Positions 25,711-33,361 of a stretch of 35,575 bases of DNA are shown here, piece after piece (position 1 is the first letter of the stretch; the number at the start of each line of letters is the position of its first letter). Under the pieces are notes generated by a model that saw only the letters and a list, made by a program, of their open reading frames with translations, was not told the origin of the DNA and did no database searches. The stretch is taken from positions 1-35,575 of the forward strand of contig CAMDLO010000017.1 in assembly GCA_945901765.1 (NCBI GenBank), written 5' to 3'. A program made the position numbers and the translations under genes. The DNA is from Cyanobium sp. NIES-981 (GTDB lineage Bacteria > Cyanobacteriota > Cyanobacteriia > PCC-6307 > Cyanobiaceae).

Positions 25711-26466
25711 TTAACCAACCGTCGAGCGCAGGCTGACGGGATCGGCATACAGGCGACCATCCTCCATGCGCACAAGCCGGTCGGCCACATCGAGGATGCG
25801 TGGGTCATGGGTGACCATCAGCACCGCACATCCCTGTTCCCTGGCCAGGCGCTGAAGCAGCTCCACCACCTCCCGGCCGCTGCGGGAATCGAGGGCGGCA
25901 GTCGGTTCATCAGCCAGGAGCAGCTGTGGCTCAGCGGCGAGGGCACGGGCGATCGCCACCCGCTGCTTCTGGCCGCCGGAAAGGTCGTGGGGGAGCTTGG
26001 TGAGGTGTTCGCCGAGTCCAACAGACCGCAGCCATTGGCGGGCCCGGTCCCGGCGGCTTCTGTAGGTCAGGCCGCTCAGCAGATCGGCTCCCATCTGCAC
26101 GTTCTGTTCCGCCGTGAGGCAGCGCAGCAGATTGTGGCCCTGAAAGATCATGCCGATACGCCGTCGCAACCGCTGACGGGTGCCGCGATCGGCACCGTTC
26201 AGCTCCTGGCCCAGCACCTTCAGGCTGCCCGCCTGCATCTGCCGCAGGGCGCCCACCAGGGTGAGCAGGGTGGTCTTGCCGCAACCGGAGGGTCCGGTGA
26301 GCAACACCACCTCACCCGGGCCGATCGTGAGGTCGATCTGGCGCAGCACCTCGACCCGGGTGGAGCCACGGCCGAAACTGTGACAGAGCCCCTGGGCGGC
26401 AATCGCTGCGGGGAGCGGTGGCCCAAGGGGGGGGGCGAGCTGGACCGCTGAGCGGGGGGAGGCCAT
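25711..26466 (-). CDS. devA: DevA-type ABC exporter ATPase
   Basis: ATPase of a DevBCA (MacAB-like) exporter that works with an outer-membrane TolC protein; in heterocyst formers DevBCA exports glycolipids, while in unicellular strains the substrate is unknown. The 251-residue product has Walker A GPSGCGKTT (58-66), LSGGQKQRVAIARAL (162-176) and Walker B LLLADEPTAALD (182-193), the MacB/LolD-like group. The ATG overlaps the devC stop by 1 nt. The first 20 residues are Ala/Pro-rich; a run of nine C (26427-26435 on the plus strand as G) encodes residues 11-14. Confidence 0.92.
   Translation of the reverse strand: MASPRSAVQLAPPLGPPLPAAIAAQGLCHSFGRGSTRVEVLRQIDLTIGPGEVVLLTGPSGCGKTTLLTLVGALRQMQAGSLKVLGQELNGADRGTRQRLRRRIGMIFQGHNLLRCLTAEQNVQMGADLLSGLTYRSRRDRARQWLRSVGLGEHLTKLPHDLSGGQKQRVAIARALAAEPQLLLADEPTAALDSRSGREVVELLQRLAREQGCAVLMVTHDPRILDVADRLVRMEDGRLYADPVSLRSTVG
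26427..26435. repeat. Nine-base G/C homopolymer in devA
   Basis: Nine G on the plus strand, read as GCC CCC CCC CTT (APPL) near the devA N-terminus. A one-base slip would abolish the ATPase. No flanking evidence shows that slipping occurs. Confidence 0.9.
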
Positions 26467-27638
26467 CAGAAGATCTCCGCCGGATCAGCATCGGCGAGCC
26501 GGCGCATCGCCAGCCCCGACGAGGCCAGACACATCACCAGGATCATCGCGAACACCAGCAGGGCCCGCTCCCCACTCATCGCCACCGGCAGGTTGGTGCC
26601 GCTGCGCACCAGTTCATAAAGCCCCAGGCCGGCCAGATAGGCCGGAACGTATCCGAACAGAGCGAGCAGCAACCCTTCGCGCCCCACCACCCCAAGCAGG
26701 CGCGGCAAGGGGTAACCCATGGCCATCAACGTGGCGTATTCCGGCAGATGATCGCTCACATCGGAATGGAGGATCTGATAAACGATCACGCAACCCACCA
26801 CAAAACCCATGGCAGCACCGAGGCTGAAGATGAAGCCGATGGCCGTGCTGGTGCGCCAGTAGGTCTTCTCGAACTCCTCGAATTCCGCTTTGGTGAACAC
26901 GCGCACATCGTCCGGGAGCAGGCGCTTCAGCCGCTGGGCCGTGGCGATGGTGTCAGCCCCGGGCACCAGCCGGATCAGGCCGAGCTCGATGCTGCCGGGT
27001 GGGGTCTGGGGCATCAGCTGCAGGAAGGTTTCGCGGCTGGTGAGCAGGTTGCCATCGGCCCCGAAGGACGGACCCAGGCTCACCAGACCGGCGACCCTGA
27101 CGCGCTTGCCGGCCACTTCGGTCTCGACGACGCGACCGGCGCGAAACCGCACGGCGATCGGCCCGAATTCGGGTCTGGAGCGTTCATCAAACAGCACCCT
27201 GCCCTTCTGGGTGAGAACCCGGGCCTTGGCCGCCAGCTCGGGATCGAGAAACAGGGGATCACCCGGTTCGAAGCCAAGGGTGAGGATGGAGCGGGTGGCC
27301 CGGGTGTCGGGATTGCGCCAGAGCAGCAGGTTCCAGTGCACCGGTGTGATGCCGGACACCGCTGGATCAGCCATGGCCTGCACCAGCCGCCGGCGCGGAA
27401 AGGGGGCCATGCCGATCGAACTCATCGTGCGCGGGCTCATCAGCACCAGGTCGGTGTCGAACTGCTCATGCACCGTCACGCTCGCGTCGAACAGTCCATC
27501 GCGGAAGCCGAGCTGCATGAACATCAGGATGCCGGCGAAGGCGATGCCCGCCAGGGCCACCGCCAGCCGCCCCGGCTGGCGGGTGAGCAGCAGCAGAGCC
27601 AGGGGTATGCGCCGCGACGGCCAGAGACGGTCGAGCAT
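26466..27638 (-). CDS. devC: DevC-type ABC exporter permease
   Basis: Inner-membrane permease partner of DevA. The 390-residue protein has an N-terminal transmembrane segment (about 15-40, FAGILMFMQLGFRDGLFDAS), a large periplasmic MacB-like domain (about 45-255) and three C-terminal helices in the FtsX/MacB layout. The DevC-type markers FMQLGFRDGLFD and IGFIFSLGAAMGFVVGCVIVYQ are present. The start ATG at 27638 overlaps the devB stop by 1 nt, and the stop overlaps the devA start by 1 nt, so the three subunits are translationally coupled. Confidence 0.92.
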   Translation of the reverse strand: MLDRLWPSRRIPLALLLLTRQPGRLAVALAGIAFAGILMFMQLGFRDGLFDASVTVHEQFDTDLVLMSPRTMSSIGMAPFPRRRLVQAMADPAVSGITPVHWNLLLWRNPDTRATRSILTLGFEPGDPLFLDPELAAKARVLTQKGRVLFDERSRPEFGPIAVRFRAGRVVETEVAGKRVRVAGLVSLGPSFGADGNLLTSRETFLQLMPQTPPGSIELGLIRLVPGADTIATAQRLKRLLPDDVRVFTKAEFEEFEKTYWRTSTAIGFIFSLGAAMGFVVGCVIVYQILHSDVSDHLPEYATLMAMGYPLPRLLGVVGREGLLLALFGYVPAYLAGLGLYELVRSGTNLPVAMSGERALLVFAMILVMCLASSGLAMRRLADADPAEIF

Positions 27639-28555
27639 CAGGACCCGATCTGGGCGATCACCTTGAGGCCACTGCGGCCGCGCACCCGCTCGGCATCGGC
27701 TGGCTGCAGGGCCACCCGCACCTCGACGATGCGCGCATCGGCGTCCTGGGTGGGATCGGTGGCCAGCACAGTGCGTTGGCGCACCTGGGGGCTGACGCGC
27801 AGCACCCGACCCTGGAGCTTGCCCTGGAATCCGCCGTTCTCACTGGTGAGGGTGACCGGCTGGCCGGGGCGCACCCGATCGATGTCGCTCTCGTAGACCT
27901 CGATCAGCGCCTCCATGTGATCGCTGTCCCCCAGCTCCAGAACCCCCTGATCGCCGGGGCGTTCGCCCACCCGTGCACGGACCCGCAGCACCACCCCGTC
28001 GATCGGAGCCCGCAACTCGCTGAGGGAGAGATCGGCCTCGATCCTCTGCAGTTGAGCACGGGCTTCCAGCAGCTCACCCTGGAGAGTGAGCAGGTCGGTT
28101 TCGCGCCGGTCGAGATCGGCGGTGGCGATGGCGCCGCTGCGCCCGAGACGGCGGTACCGCTCGATATCGCGCTGCTGGATCGTCAGCCGGGCCCGCAGGC
28201 TGGCCAGGCGGGCCTGCAGCTGGCGTCGCTCGGCCAGCAGGGGGGGGGCATTGTCGAAGGTGGCCAGCAGCTGGCCGCTGCGCACCCGGGCCCCCTCCTG
28301 CACCAGCAGGCGGGTCAACCGGGGACTGCCACCCATGCTGCCCATCGGCGCCGCCAGGCTGCGCACCTCGCCCTTGGGATCGAGGCGGCCGAGGGCAGCC
28401 ACCTGTTCGGGAGGCCTCGTTGGTGATGGGGTGAGCGGGGCCGCCGGCACCGCCGGCGCGGGGGGACGGAGCGTCAGCCTGGTGAGAGCGACCGTGGCAG
28501 CCACCAGGCCGAGGGCGGCTGCCAGAAGGGCGACCGGCCTGAGCGGCGGGTTCAC
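27638..28555 (-). CDS. devB: DevB-type membrane fusion (HlyD-like) protein
   Basis: Periplasmic adaptor linking DevCA to the outer-membrane channel. I place the start at the GTG at 28555-28553, where it overlaps the pcyA stop in a GTGA junction; the product is then 305 residues. It has an N-terminal membrane anchor (about 7-25) followed by [13 protein letters not shown] (52-64), the typical DevB lipoyl-domain entry. A coiled coil follows at about 105-175 ([31 protein letters not shown]), then the second lipoyl half [12 protein letters not shown] and a beta-barrel with [14 protein letters not shown]. The longer frame upstream is antisense-like pcyA sequence. Nine consecutive C encode residues 103-106 (plus strand G at 28240-28248). 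Confidence 0.9.
   Translation of the reverse strand: MNPPLRPVALLAAALGLVAATVALTRLTLRPPAPAVPAAPLTPSPTRPPEQVAALGRLDPKGEVRSLAAPMGSMGGSPRLTRLLVQEGARVRSGQLLATFDNAPPLLAERRQLQARLASLRARLTIQQRDIERYRRLGRSGAIATADLDRRETDLLTLQGELLEARAQLQRIEADLSLSELRAPIDGVVLRVRARVGERPGDQGVLELGDSDHMEALIEVYESDIDRVRPGQPVTLTSENGGFQGKLQGRVLRVSPQVRQRTVLATDPTQDADARIVEVRVALQPADAERVRGRSGLKVIAQIGS
28240..28248. repeat. Nine-base G/C homopolymer in devB
   Basis: Nine G on the plus strand, read as GCC CCC CCC CTG (APPL) inside the first hairpin of DevB. It encodes the same APPL as the devA run. Confidence 0.9.
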
Positions 28556-29310
28556 GGCTGCGGCGGATCGTCGAAGAGCAACGCTTCGATGTAGCGATCC
28601 GCCCAGGACGGGCTGAAGGCCTTCTCCAGCACCCGACGAGTCTTGTCGTTTTGTTTCTGCTGCTTGCAATACCGGAGTTGTCCGTGCCATCGCTGGATGG
28701 TAGCGGGATCGTCGGGAGTCAGAAGCGGCGTTGAACGTGACGCTTCGGCCAGGATCGCCAGCACCGCGCCAACCTCCTCCACGAACCACTGCTCTTCCTG
28801 GGCGTCTGTGGGCCGGATGAACAGCACGTGCGGCGAAAAGATCGCGCCCCAGGCAGGGAGCTCCCGGCGTTGGCGGTAAGGGCACTGCTCACGGGCGTCG
28901 AGAGCCGCCGCGATTGAGTCCGGCAGTACACCCCGCACCGGCGAGAGATCGACAATCGCCGCCGATACCCCCGCCGGACTGGCGACGATGTCGGCGCCGA
29001 ACACGGGCAGATCGCAGCGGGGATCCGGAAACCACACACAGTGCAGGATCTGCAGGCCCAGGCCGAACCGGGCGGTTTCCAGATGGAGCTTGCGCAGCCC
29101 GCGGCTGCTCCACAGCTCATTGCGGATGAACAGAACTTCGCCATCGAGGCTGCCGCTGATCGCCTCGAGATCCGGCTCTACGGCCAGCGGTGCCAGGTCG
29201 GGCAGGTCACGCCAACTGCTGCGAATCCGCTCCGCCAGGGCCTCCACCAGGGGGTGGAGAGCCGGGGAGGAGTTGACGGTGCCGTCAGCAGCCGTGTCGG
29301 CAGCGGTCAT
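28552..29310 (-). CDS. pcyA: Phycocyanobilin:ferredoxin oxidoreductase
   Basis: Reduces biliverdin IXalpha to phycocyanobilin with four electrons from ferredoxin, supplying the phycobilisome and phytochrome chromophore. The 252-residue product (ATG 29310-29308) has the PcyA core: [41 protein letters not shown] and [10 protein letters not shown]. Glu78, His90 and Asp107 have the same 12- and 17-residue spacing as the catalytic Glu76, His88 and Asp105 of Synechocystis PcyA, so the enzyme should be active. It is the first gene of a pcyA-devB-devC-devA run with a 4-nt overlap to devB. The start codon is only 2 bp from the possible start of the opposing M16 gene. Confidence 0.96.
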   Translation of the reverse strand: MTAADTAADGTVNSSPALHPLVEALAERIRSSWRDLPDLAPLAVEPDLEAISGSLDGEVLFIRNELWSSRGLRKLHLETARFGLGLQILHCVWFPDPRCDLPVFGADIVASPAGVSAAIVDLSPVRGVLPDSIAAALDAREQCPYRQRRELPAWGAIFSPHVLFIRPTDAQEEQWFVEEVGAVLAILAEASRSTPLLTPDDPATIQRWHGQLRYCKQQKQNDKTRRVLEKAFSPSWADRYIEALLFDDPPQP

Positions 29311-29312
29311 CG

Positions 29313-30632
29313 ATGGAGCTTCAGCCTGCAGAATGCGGATCCTGCCATGCCTGTTCCGCTTTGCCCCTGGCATCGCCCCAGCCCCGTCTGCCCGGTCTGC
29401 GGGCCCCAAGCCTGGAACGCCTGCCGAACGGCTGCCCGACCGTGAGCCTGGAACTGAGCGAATCGCCGCTGGTCTGCGTCGATTTCTGGTGCCGAGCAGG
29501 CAGCTTGTTCGAGACCGAGCACGAAAGCGGCATCGCCCATTTCCTCGAACACATGGTGTTCAAGGGCAGTCGCAACCTCGGAGCTGGCGAGTTCGACCGC
29601 CGCATCGAGGCCCTCGGCGGCAGCAGCAATGCGGCCACCGGCTTCGACGACGTTCACTATCACGTGCTGATCGAGCCGGCCGGCGCCGCCGAGGCGGTGG
29701 CCCTGCTGCTGGAGCTGGTGCTGGAGCCGCGGCTGGATCCAGCGGATTTCGAGATGGAGCGGCAGGTGGTGCTCGAGGAGCTGGCCCAGAGCGAGGACCA
29801 GCCCGAGGAGCTGGCTCTGCAGCAGCTCCTCAGCGATGGCTGCGGTGATCACCCCTATGGCCAGCCGATACTCGGTCGGCGCGATCGCTTGCTGGCCCAC
29901 ACACCCGCGACGATGGCGGCCTTTCAACATCGCCTCTACCGCGCCGATCGCTGTGTGCTCGCCCTCAGTGGGGCCCTGGCTGGCGGTGGGGCGATCGAGG
30001 AGGCGATCGCGGCCAGCCCCCTGGCGACTCTCAGACCGGCCGAACGGACCGCACCGCTGCCGCCCCTGCGGGTGCACCCCGGGCAGCGGCGGATCGCCCT
30101 GCCGCGGCTTGAATCAGCGCGCCTGCTGATGCTCTGGGAACTGCCCCCCGCCAGCGATCTGCATGGCGTGATGGGTGCCGATCTGCTCACCAGCCTGCTG
30201 GCGGAGGGCCGCCGCAGCCGCCTGGTGCACCGCCTGCGCGAGCAGCTGCGGCTGGTGGAGAGCATCGATCTGGATCTGCACGTGATGGAGTGCGGCAGCC
30301 TGGCGCTGCTGGAGGCGATCGGTGCAGCTGAGGACCTGCCGCAGATCCGCCTTGAAATCGAGGCGGTGCTGCTCGGGCTTGGTGATGGCGGCCTGGAGCC
30401 GGAGGAATGGCTGCGTACAAACAGGCTGGTGGCCAACGGCTATCGCTTCGGGCTGGAGTCGGCCGGCGGCGTGGCCGGCGTACTGGCCGGCAACGTCCTC
30501 TGGAATCACGGCCGCAGCCTGGATGCCCCCCTGGCGGCACTGGAGCAGTGGGATGCGCCGGCCCTGTTGCGGGAAAGCGTGCCGTTGCTGGCACCGGATC
30601 GGGCGATGGTGCTGGAGGCCGTGCCGGCATGA
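29313..30632 (+). CDS. M16 zinc peptidase, catalytic subunit
   Basis: Pitrilysin/MPP-like peptidase. The product has the inverted zinc motif HFLEH (76-80, in [13 protein letters not shown]), the distal Glu region [20 protein letters not shown], and [10 protein letters not shown], as in M16B enzymes. Counted from the ATG at 29313 it is 439 residues. That ATG leaves 2 bp to pcyA, so the true start may be further in, for example the TTG at 29361; homology-like sequence begins about residue 25. It overlaps the second M16 gene by 4 nt (ATGA), so the two are made together as a heterodimer. Likely substrates are small peptides or transit-like peptides, not determined here. Confidence 0.92.
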   Translation: MELQPAECGSCHACSALPLASPQPRLPGLRAPSLERLPNGCPTVSLELSESPLVCVDFWCRAGSLFETEHESGIAHFLEHMVFKGSRNLGAGEFDRRIEALGGSSNAATGFDDVHYHVLIEPAGAAEAVALLLELVLEPRLDPADFEMERQVVLEELAQSEDQPEELALQQLLSDGCGDHPYGQPILGRRDRLLAHTPATMAAFQHRLYRADRCVLALSGALAGGGAIEEAIAASPLATLRPAERTAPLPPLRVHPGQRRIALPRLESARLLMLWELPPASDLHGVMGADLLTSLLAEGRRSRLVHRLREQLRLVESIDLDLHVMECGSLALLEAIGAAEDLPQIRLEIEAVLLGLGDGGLEPEEWLRTNRLVANGYRFGLESAGGVAGVLAGNVLWNHGRSLDAPLAALEQWDAPALLRESVPLLAPDRAMVLEAVPA

Positions 30633-31906
30633 CCAGCTCCTGGACCCACTGGCATCTTCCCGGCGGCCTGCCCCTGGTGTGGCACCGACGGCCCGGAGCT
30701 GGCCTGATCGCGGCGCGGTTGTGGATACGGGGTGGCAGCAGCCGCGATCCGCAGGGTCAGCGCGGCGCGATGCAGTTGCTCGCCGGCACGATGACCCGGG
30801 GAGCAGGGCCGCTGGATGCAGCAGCCCTCGCCGAGCTGGTGGAAGGTCGGGGCGCAGCGCTGCGGGCCGAGGCCAGCGAGGACTGCCTGGTGATCAGCCT
30901 CAAATGCGCCAGCGAAGATGCACTCGATCTGGTGCCGCTGCTGCTGCAGATGGCCGTCAGCCCGAGCCTGGAGAACAGCCAGGTGGATCTGGAGCGTCAG
31001 CTCAATCTCCAGAACCTGCAGCGGCAACAGGAGGATCCGTTCCAGCTGGCGCACGATCAACTGCGCCAGCAGCTTTATGGCGATGGTCCCTACGGTCACG
31101 ATCCCCTGGGTGTGGAGCAGGACCTGGAGGGGCTCACCTCAGCCGACCTGGCAACGCTCCTGGCCGGTCTGGGCAGCGAAGGGGCCGTGCTTGTGCTCTG
31201 TGGCGACCTCGATGAGCCTCTGGCAAGGCGCCTGCAGCAGGACCTGGCCGGGCTCGCCCAGTGGGCCACCCGGCTGCCCGGGGCCAGCTCCGGGCCGGCG
31301 GCAGCCGATGGCGACGACCTGGCGTTGCTGGAGCAACCGACCGAACAGCTGGTGCTGATGCTGGGAGCCGCCACAGTGCCCCTCGCTCACCCCGACGCCC
31401 TGCCACTGCGCCTGCTCCAGGCCCATCTCGGACTCGGCATGTCCAGCCGGCTGTTCGTGGTCATGCGCGAAGAGCGGGGGCTGGCCTACGACGTGGGCGT
31501 CCACATGCCGGCCCGCTGCGGCGCCACCCCGTTCATCTGGCACCTGTCCACGTCAGCGGAGCGGGCAGCGGAAGCGACGGACTGCCTGCAGCAGGAATGG
31601 CAACGCCTGCTGGAAGAACCGCTCAACGAGGGCGAACTGGCCCTGGCCAAGGCCCGTTTCCGCGGCCAGGATGCGCTCGGCCGCCAGACCTGCGGCCAGG
31701 TGGCTGACCGCCAGGCCCTGCTGCTGGGGTACGGACTGGGGGAAGACCATGTGCAGGCCTGTCTGGAGCGGGCCGCCCGGCTGGATGGGCAGGCGCTTCT
31801 GTCCGCCGCCCAGCGCTGGCTGACTGCACCGAAGCTGAGCCTGTGCGGACCGGGGGCGGCACTGAAGGCCGCGGAACGGAGCTGGACGAACCGGCGGTCA
31901 GGCTGA
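30629..31906 (+). CDS. M16 family protein, non-catalytic partner
   Basis: The 425-residue partner of the preceding peptidase. It has the M16 fold, with ARLWIRGGSSRDPQGQRGAM where the first domain begins, the region RLLQAHLGLGMSSRLFVVMREERGLAYDVG (the R/Y pair of M16B C-domains), but no HXXEH: the corresponding site reads RGAMQLLAGTM. It should therefore bind substrate and complete the clamp without cutting, like the alpha chain of mitochondrial processing peptidase or the partner subunit of two-chain bacterial M16B proteases. Translation starts at the ATG overlapping the first gene's stop. Its 3' end overlaps sipA on the other strand by 9 nt. Confidence 0.9.
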   Translation: MTSSWTHWHLPGGLPLVWHRRPGAGLIAARLWIRGGSSRDPQGQRGAMQLLAGTMTRGAGPLDAAALAELVEGRGAALRAEASEDCLVISLKCASEDALDLVPLLLQMAVSPSLENSQVDLERQLNLQNLQRQQEDPFQLAHDQLRQQLYGDGPYGHDPLGVEQDLEGLTSADLATLLAGLGSEGAVLVLCGDLDEPLARRLQQDLAGLAQWATRLPGASSGPAAADGDDLALLEQPTEQLVLMLGAATVPLAHPDALPLRLLQAHLGLGMSSRLFVVMREERGLAYDVGVHMPARCGATPFIWHLSTSAERAAEATDCLQQEWQRLLEEPLNEGELALAKARFRGQDALGRQTCGQVADRQALLLGYGLGEDHVQACLERAARLDGQALLSAAQRWLTAPKLSLCGPGAALKAAERSWTNRRSG

Positions 31907-32146
31907 CGCTTCAGGCACCGGCTCGCAGGCATCCGCCGGCACCAGAAATGTGCCACGCCTGAAGCGCACGGCCAGCTGGCCGAAGGCACGCTGTTCCACC
32001 AACTGTCCCACCTCATCGACGCCGATCAGGTCGGGTGGACGCAGCATCGGCATGGGATCAGCCGTTTTCAGATAGGCAGGGCGCTGGCGCAGACGCACGG
32101 TCGCACCGATCGACCAGGCGAATCGGGCATCAGCTTCGCTCTGCAT
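31898..32146 (-). CDS. sipA: SipA-type regulatory protein (DUF3148)
   Basis: Small SH3-like protein that in Synechococcus binds the essential sensor kinase NblS (Hik33 family) and modulates high-light and nutrient-stress signalling. The 82-residue product carries the family core PAYLKTADPMPMLRPPDLI (23-41), a G-x-V-like turn and AVRFRRGTFLVPAD. The N-terminal 15 residues (MQSEADARFAWSIGATV) are longer than in most homologues. It is convergent with the second M16 gene and divergent from bioY. NblS is not in the window. The identification rests on the very conserved KTADPMPMLRPPD block. Confidence 0.88.
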   Translation of the reverse strand: MQSEADARFAWSIGATVRLRQRPAYLKTADPMPMLRPPDLIGVDEVGQLVEQRAFGQLAVRFRRGTFLVPADACEPVPEASA

Positions 32147-32155
32147 GGTTGCCAG

Positions 32156-32170
32156 GGCGGAACAACCGCC
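32156..32170 (-). other. Hairpin at the sipA ribosome-binding region
   Basis: GGCGG (32156-32160) and CCGCC (32166-32170) pair around AACAA. On the sipA message the stem ends about 10 nt before the ATG and could mask ribosome entry. It lies within the 77-bp sipA-bioY divergent gap. Confidence 0.35.
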
Positions 32171-32223
32171 AACCTAAGGGCCTTGGGCAGAGGTCAGACT
32201 GGCACCACCTTGAATCTGGTGCA

Positions 32224-32799
32224 TTGCGGGCGCTGGCGAACTGGAGTGGGGCCCTGGCAGGGCTGATGCTGATCCTGGTGGGGGGACTGATCCAGGCCGC
32301 CATTCCCTGGCGCAGCGCCGAGGGGGCATGGCAGGTGGCCGCCCTGCCGATCACCCTGCAGGTGCCGGCCCTGCTGCTCACAGCTCTGGTCTGCGGTCCC
32401 CGCAGCTCCCTGCTGGCTGCCGTGGGGTATCTCACCCTGGGACTGTTTCAACTGCCGGTCTTTCACAGCGGCGGGGGCACGGGCTATCTGCTGGACCCTG
32501 GCTTCGGCTACCTGGCGGGCTTCATCCCCGCCGGCTGGCTGGCCGGCAAGCTGGCCCGTCAGAGCGGCATGGATGGCCTGCTCAAACTGACGGGCACAGC
32601 CATGCTGGGCTTGCTGGTGATTCAACTCTGCGGAGTGGTGAACCTGCTGCTCGGTGCACTGGCGGGGCGCTGGAGTGAGGGACTGCTCTCACTGCTGCTG
32701 CGCTATAGCCTGGCTCCACTGCCTTCCCTGCTGCTGCTGTGCTGCGCCGTTGGCCTCTGTGCCCTGGGTCTGCGCCGGCTGCTGTTGCTGGAATCGTGA
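32224..32799 (+). CDS. bioY: BioY-type biotin transporter substrate-binding subunit
   Basis: Membrane S-component that captures biotin, alone or with an ECF module. The 191-residue product has about six hydrophobic helices and BioY markers: PITLQVPALLLTALVCGPR, YLTLGLFQLPVF, GGGTGYLLDPGFGYLAGF and AGWLAG. I chose the TTG at 32224 as the start because the first helix follows directly; the longer frame upstream is antisense to sipA, and the next ATG (32266) would cut into the helix. No ecfA/ecfT genes are nearby. It is 7 nt upstream of lspA and probably heads the bioY-lspA-PBP run. Confidence 0.88.
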   Translation: MRALANWSGALAGLMLILVGGLIQAAIPWRSAEGAWQVAALPITLQVPALLLTALVCGPRSSLLAAVGYLTLGLFQLPVFHSGGGTGYLLDPGFGYLAGFIPAGWLAGKLARQSGMDGLLKLTGTAMLGLLVIQLCGVVNLLLGALAGRWSEGLLSLLLRYSLAPLPSLLLLCCAVGLCALGLRRLLLLES

Positions 32800-32806
32800 T
32801 CACTCC

Positions 32807-33361
32807 GTGATTCCTCCCTCCGATCCGAGCCAATCCCCGGCCCATCCCCACAACGGCGACGATCTCAGACGTGCCACGGCCCGAGGGGGCTGGCGGCGCC
32901 GACGCCTGAGCCTCGCCCTGGCCGCCGCTGTGGTGGCTGCCGACCAGCTCAGCAAGAGCTGGGCTGCCGCCGTGCTCGCGGCGGGCTCGCCCCGCCCCCT
33001 GCTGCCCGGGCTGCTGGAGCTGACCTTCACCACCAACACCGGCGCCGCCTTCAGCCTGTTCACCGGCTCCACAGCGGCACTGGCGATCATCAGCCTGATG
33101 GTGGCCACGCTGGTGCTCGTTCTGATTCTGCGCTCCGCGGAGCGATCGATGCCCCTGACGCGCCAGCTGGCGCTCGGGTTTCTGCTGGGGGGAGCCGTCG
33201 GCAACGGCATCGACCGCTGGCGCCTGGGGGCGGTGATCGATTTCCTGGCGTTGGTGCCGGTGTCCTTCCCGGTGTTCAACCTGGCCGATGTGGCCATCAA
33301 TCTGGCTGTGGCCTGCTTTGCCATCGAGCTGGTGAGACCGCCGCAACGAGGGGATGGCTGA
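32807..33361 (+). CDS. lspA: Lipoprotein signal peptidase (signal peptidase II)
   Basis: Aspartyl protease in the plasma membrane that removes signal peptides from prolipoproteins. From the GTG at 32807 the product is 184 residues: a basic cytosolic start (ARGGWRRRRLS), a first helix with AADQLSKSW, then TTNTGAAFSLF, GNGIDRWRLGAVIDFL (first catalytic Asp region) and FNLADVAINL (second Asp). The length is a little above the usual 150-170 because of the N-terminal tail. It starts 7 nt after bioY and overlaps the penicillin-binding protein gene by 8 nt. Confidence 0.94.
   Translation: MIPPSDPSQSPAHPHNGDDLRRATARGGWRRRRLSLALAAAVVAADQLSKSWAAAVLAAGSPRPLLPGLLELTFTTNTGAAFSLFTGSTAALAIISLMVATLVLVLILRSAERSMPLTRQLALGFLLGGAVGNGIDRWRLGAVIDFLALVPVSFPVFNLADVAINLAVACFAIELVRPPQRGDG

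Noticed and set aside
7813-30010. HIP1-like octamers GCGATCGC at 7813-7820, 25949-25956, 29881-29888 and 30003-30010
   Set aside because: All lie in coding sequence, and four in 35 kb of GC-rich DNA is only slightly above what chance would give, so I use them only as a weak lineage hint.
32035-32223. N-terminal extension of BioY from the ATG at 32035
   Set aside because: It is antisense to sipA, whose KTADPMPMLRPPD block is clearly real; the hydrophobic BioY sequence starts after 32224.
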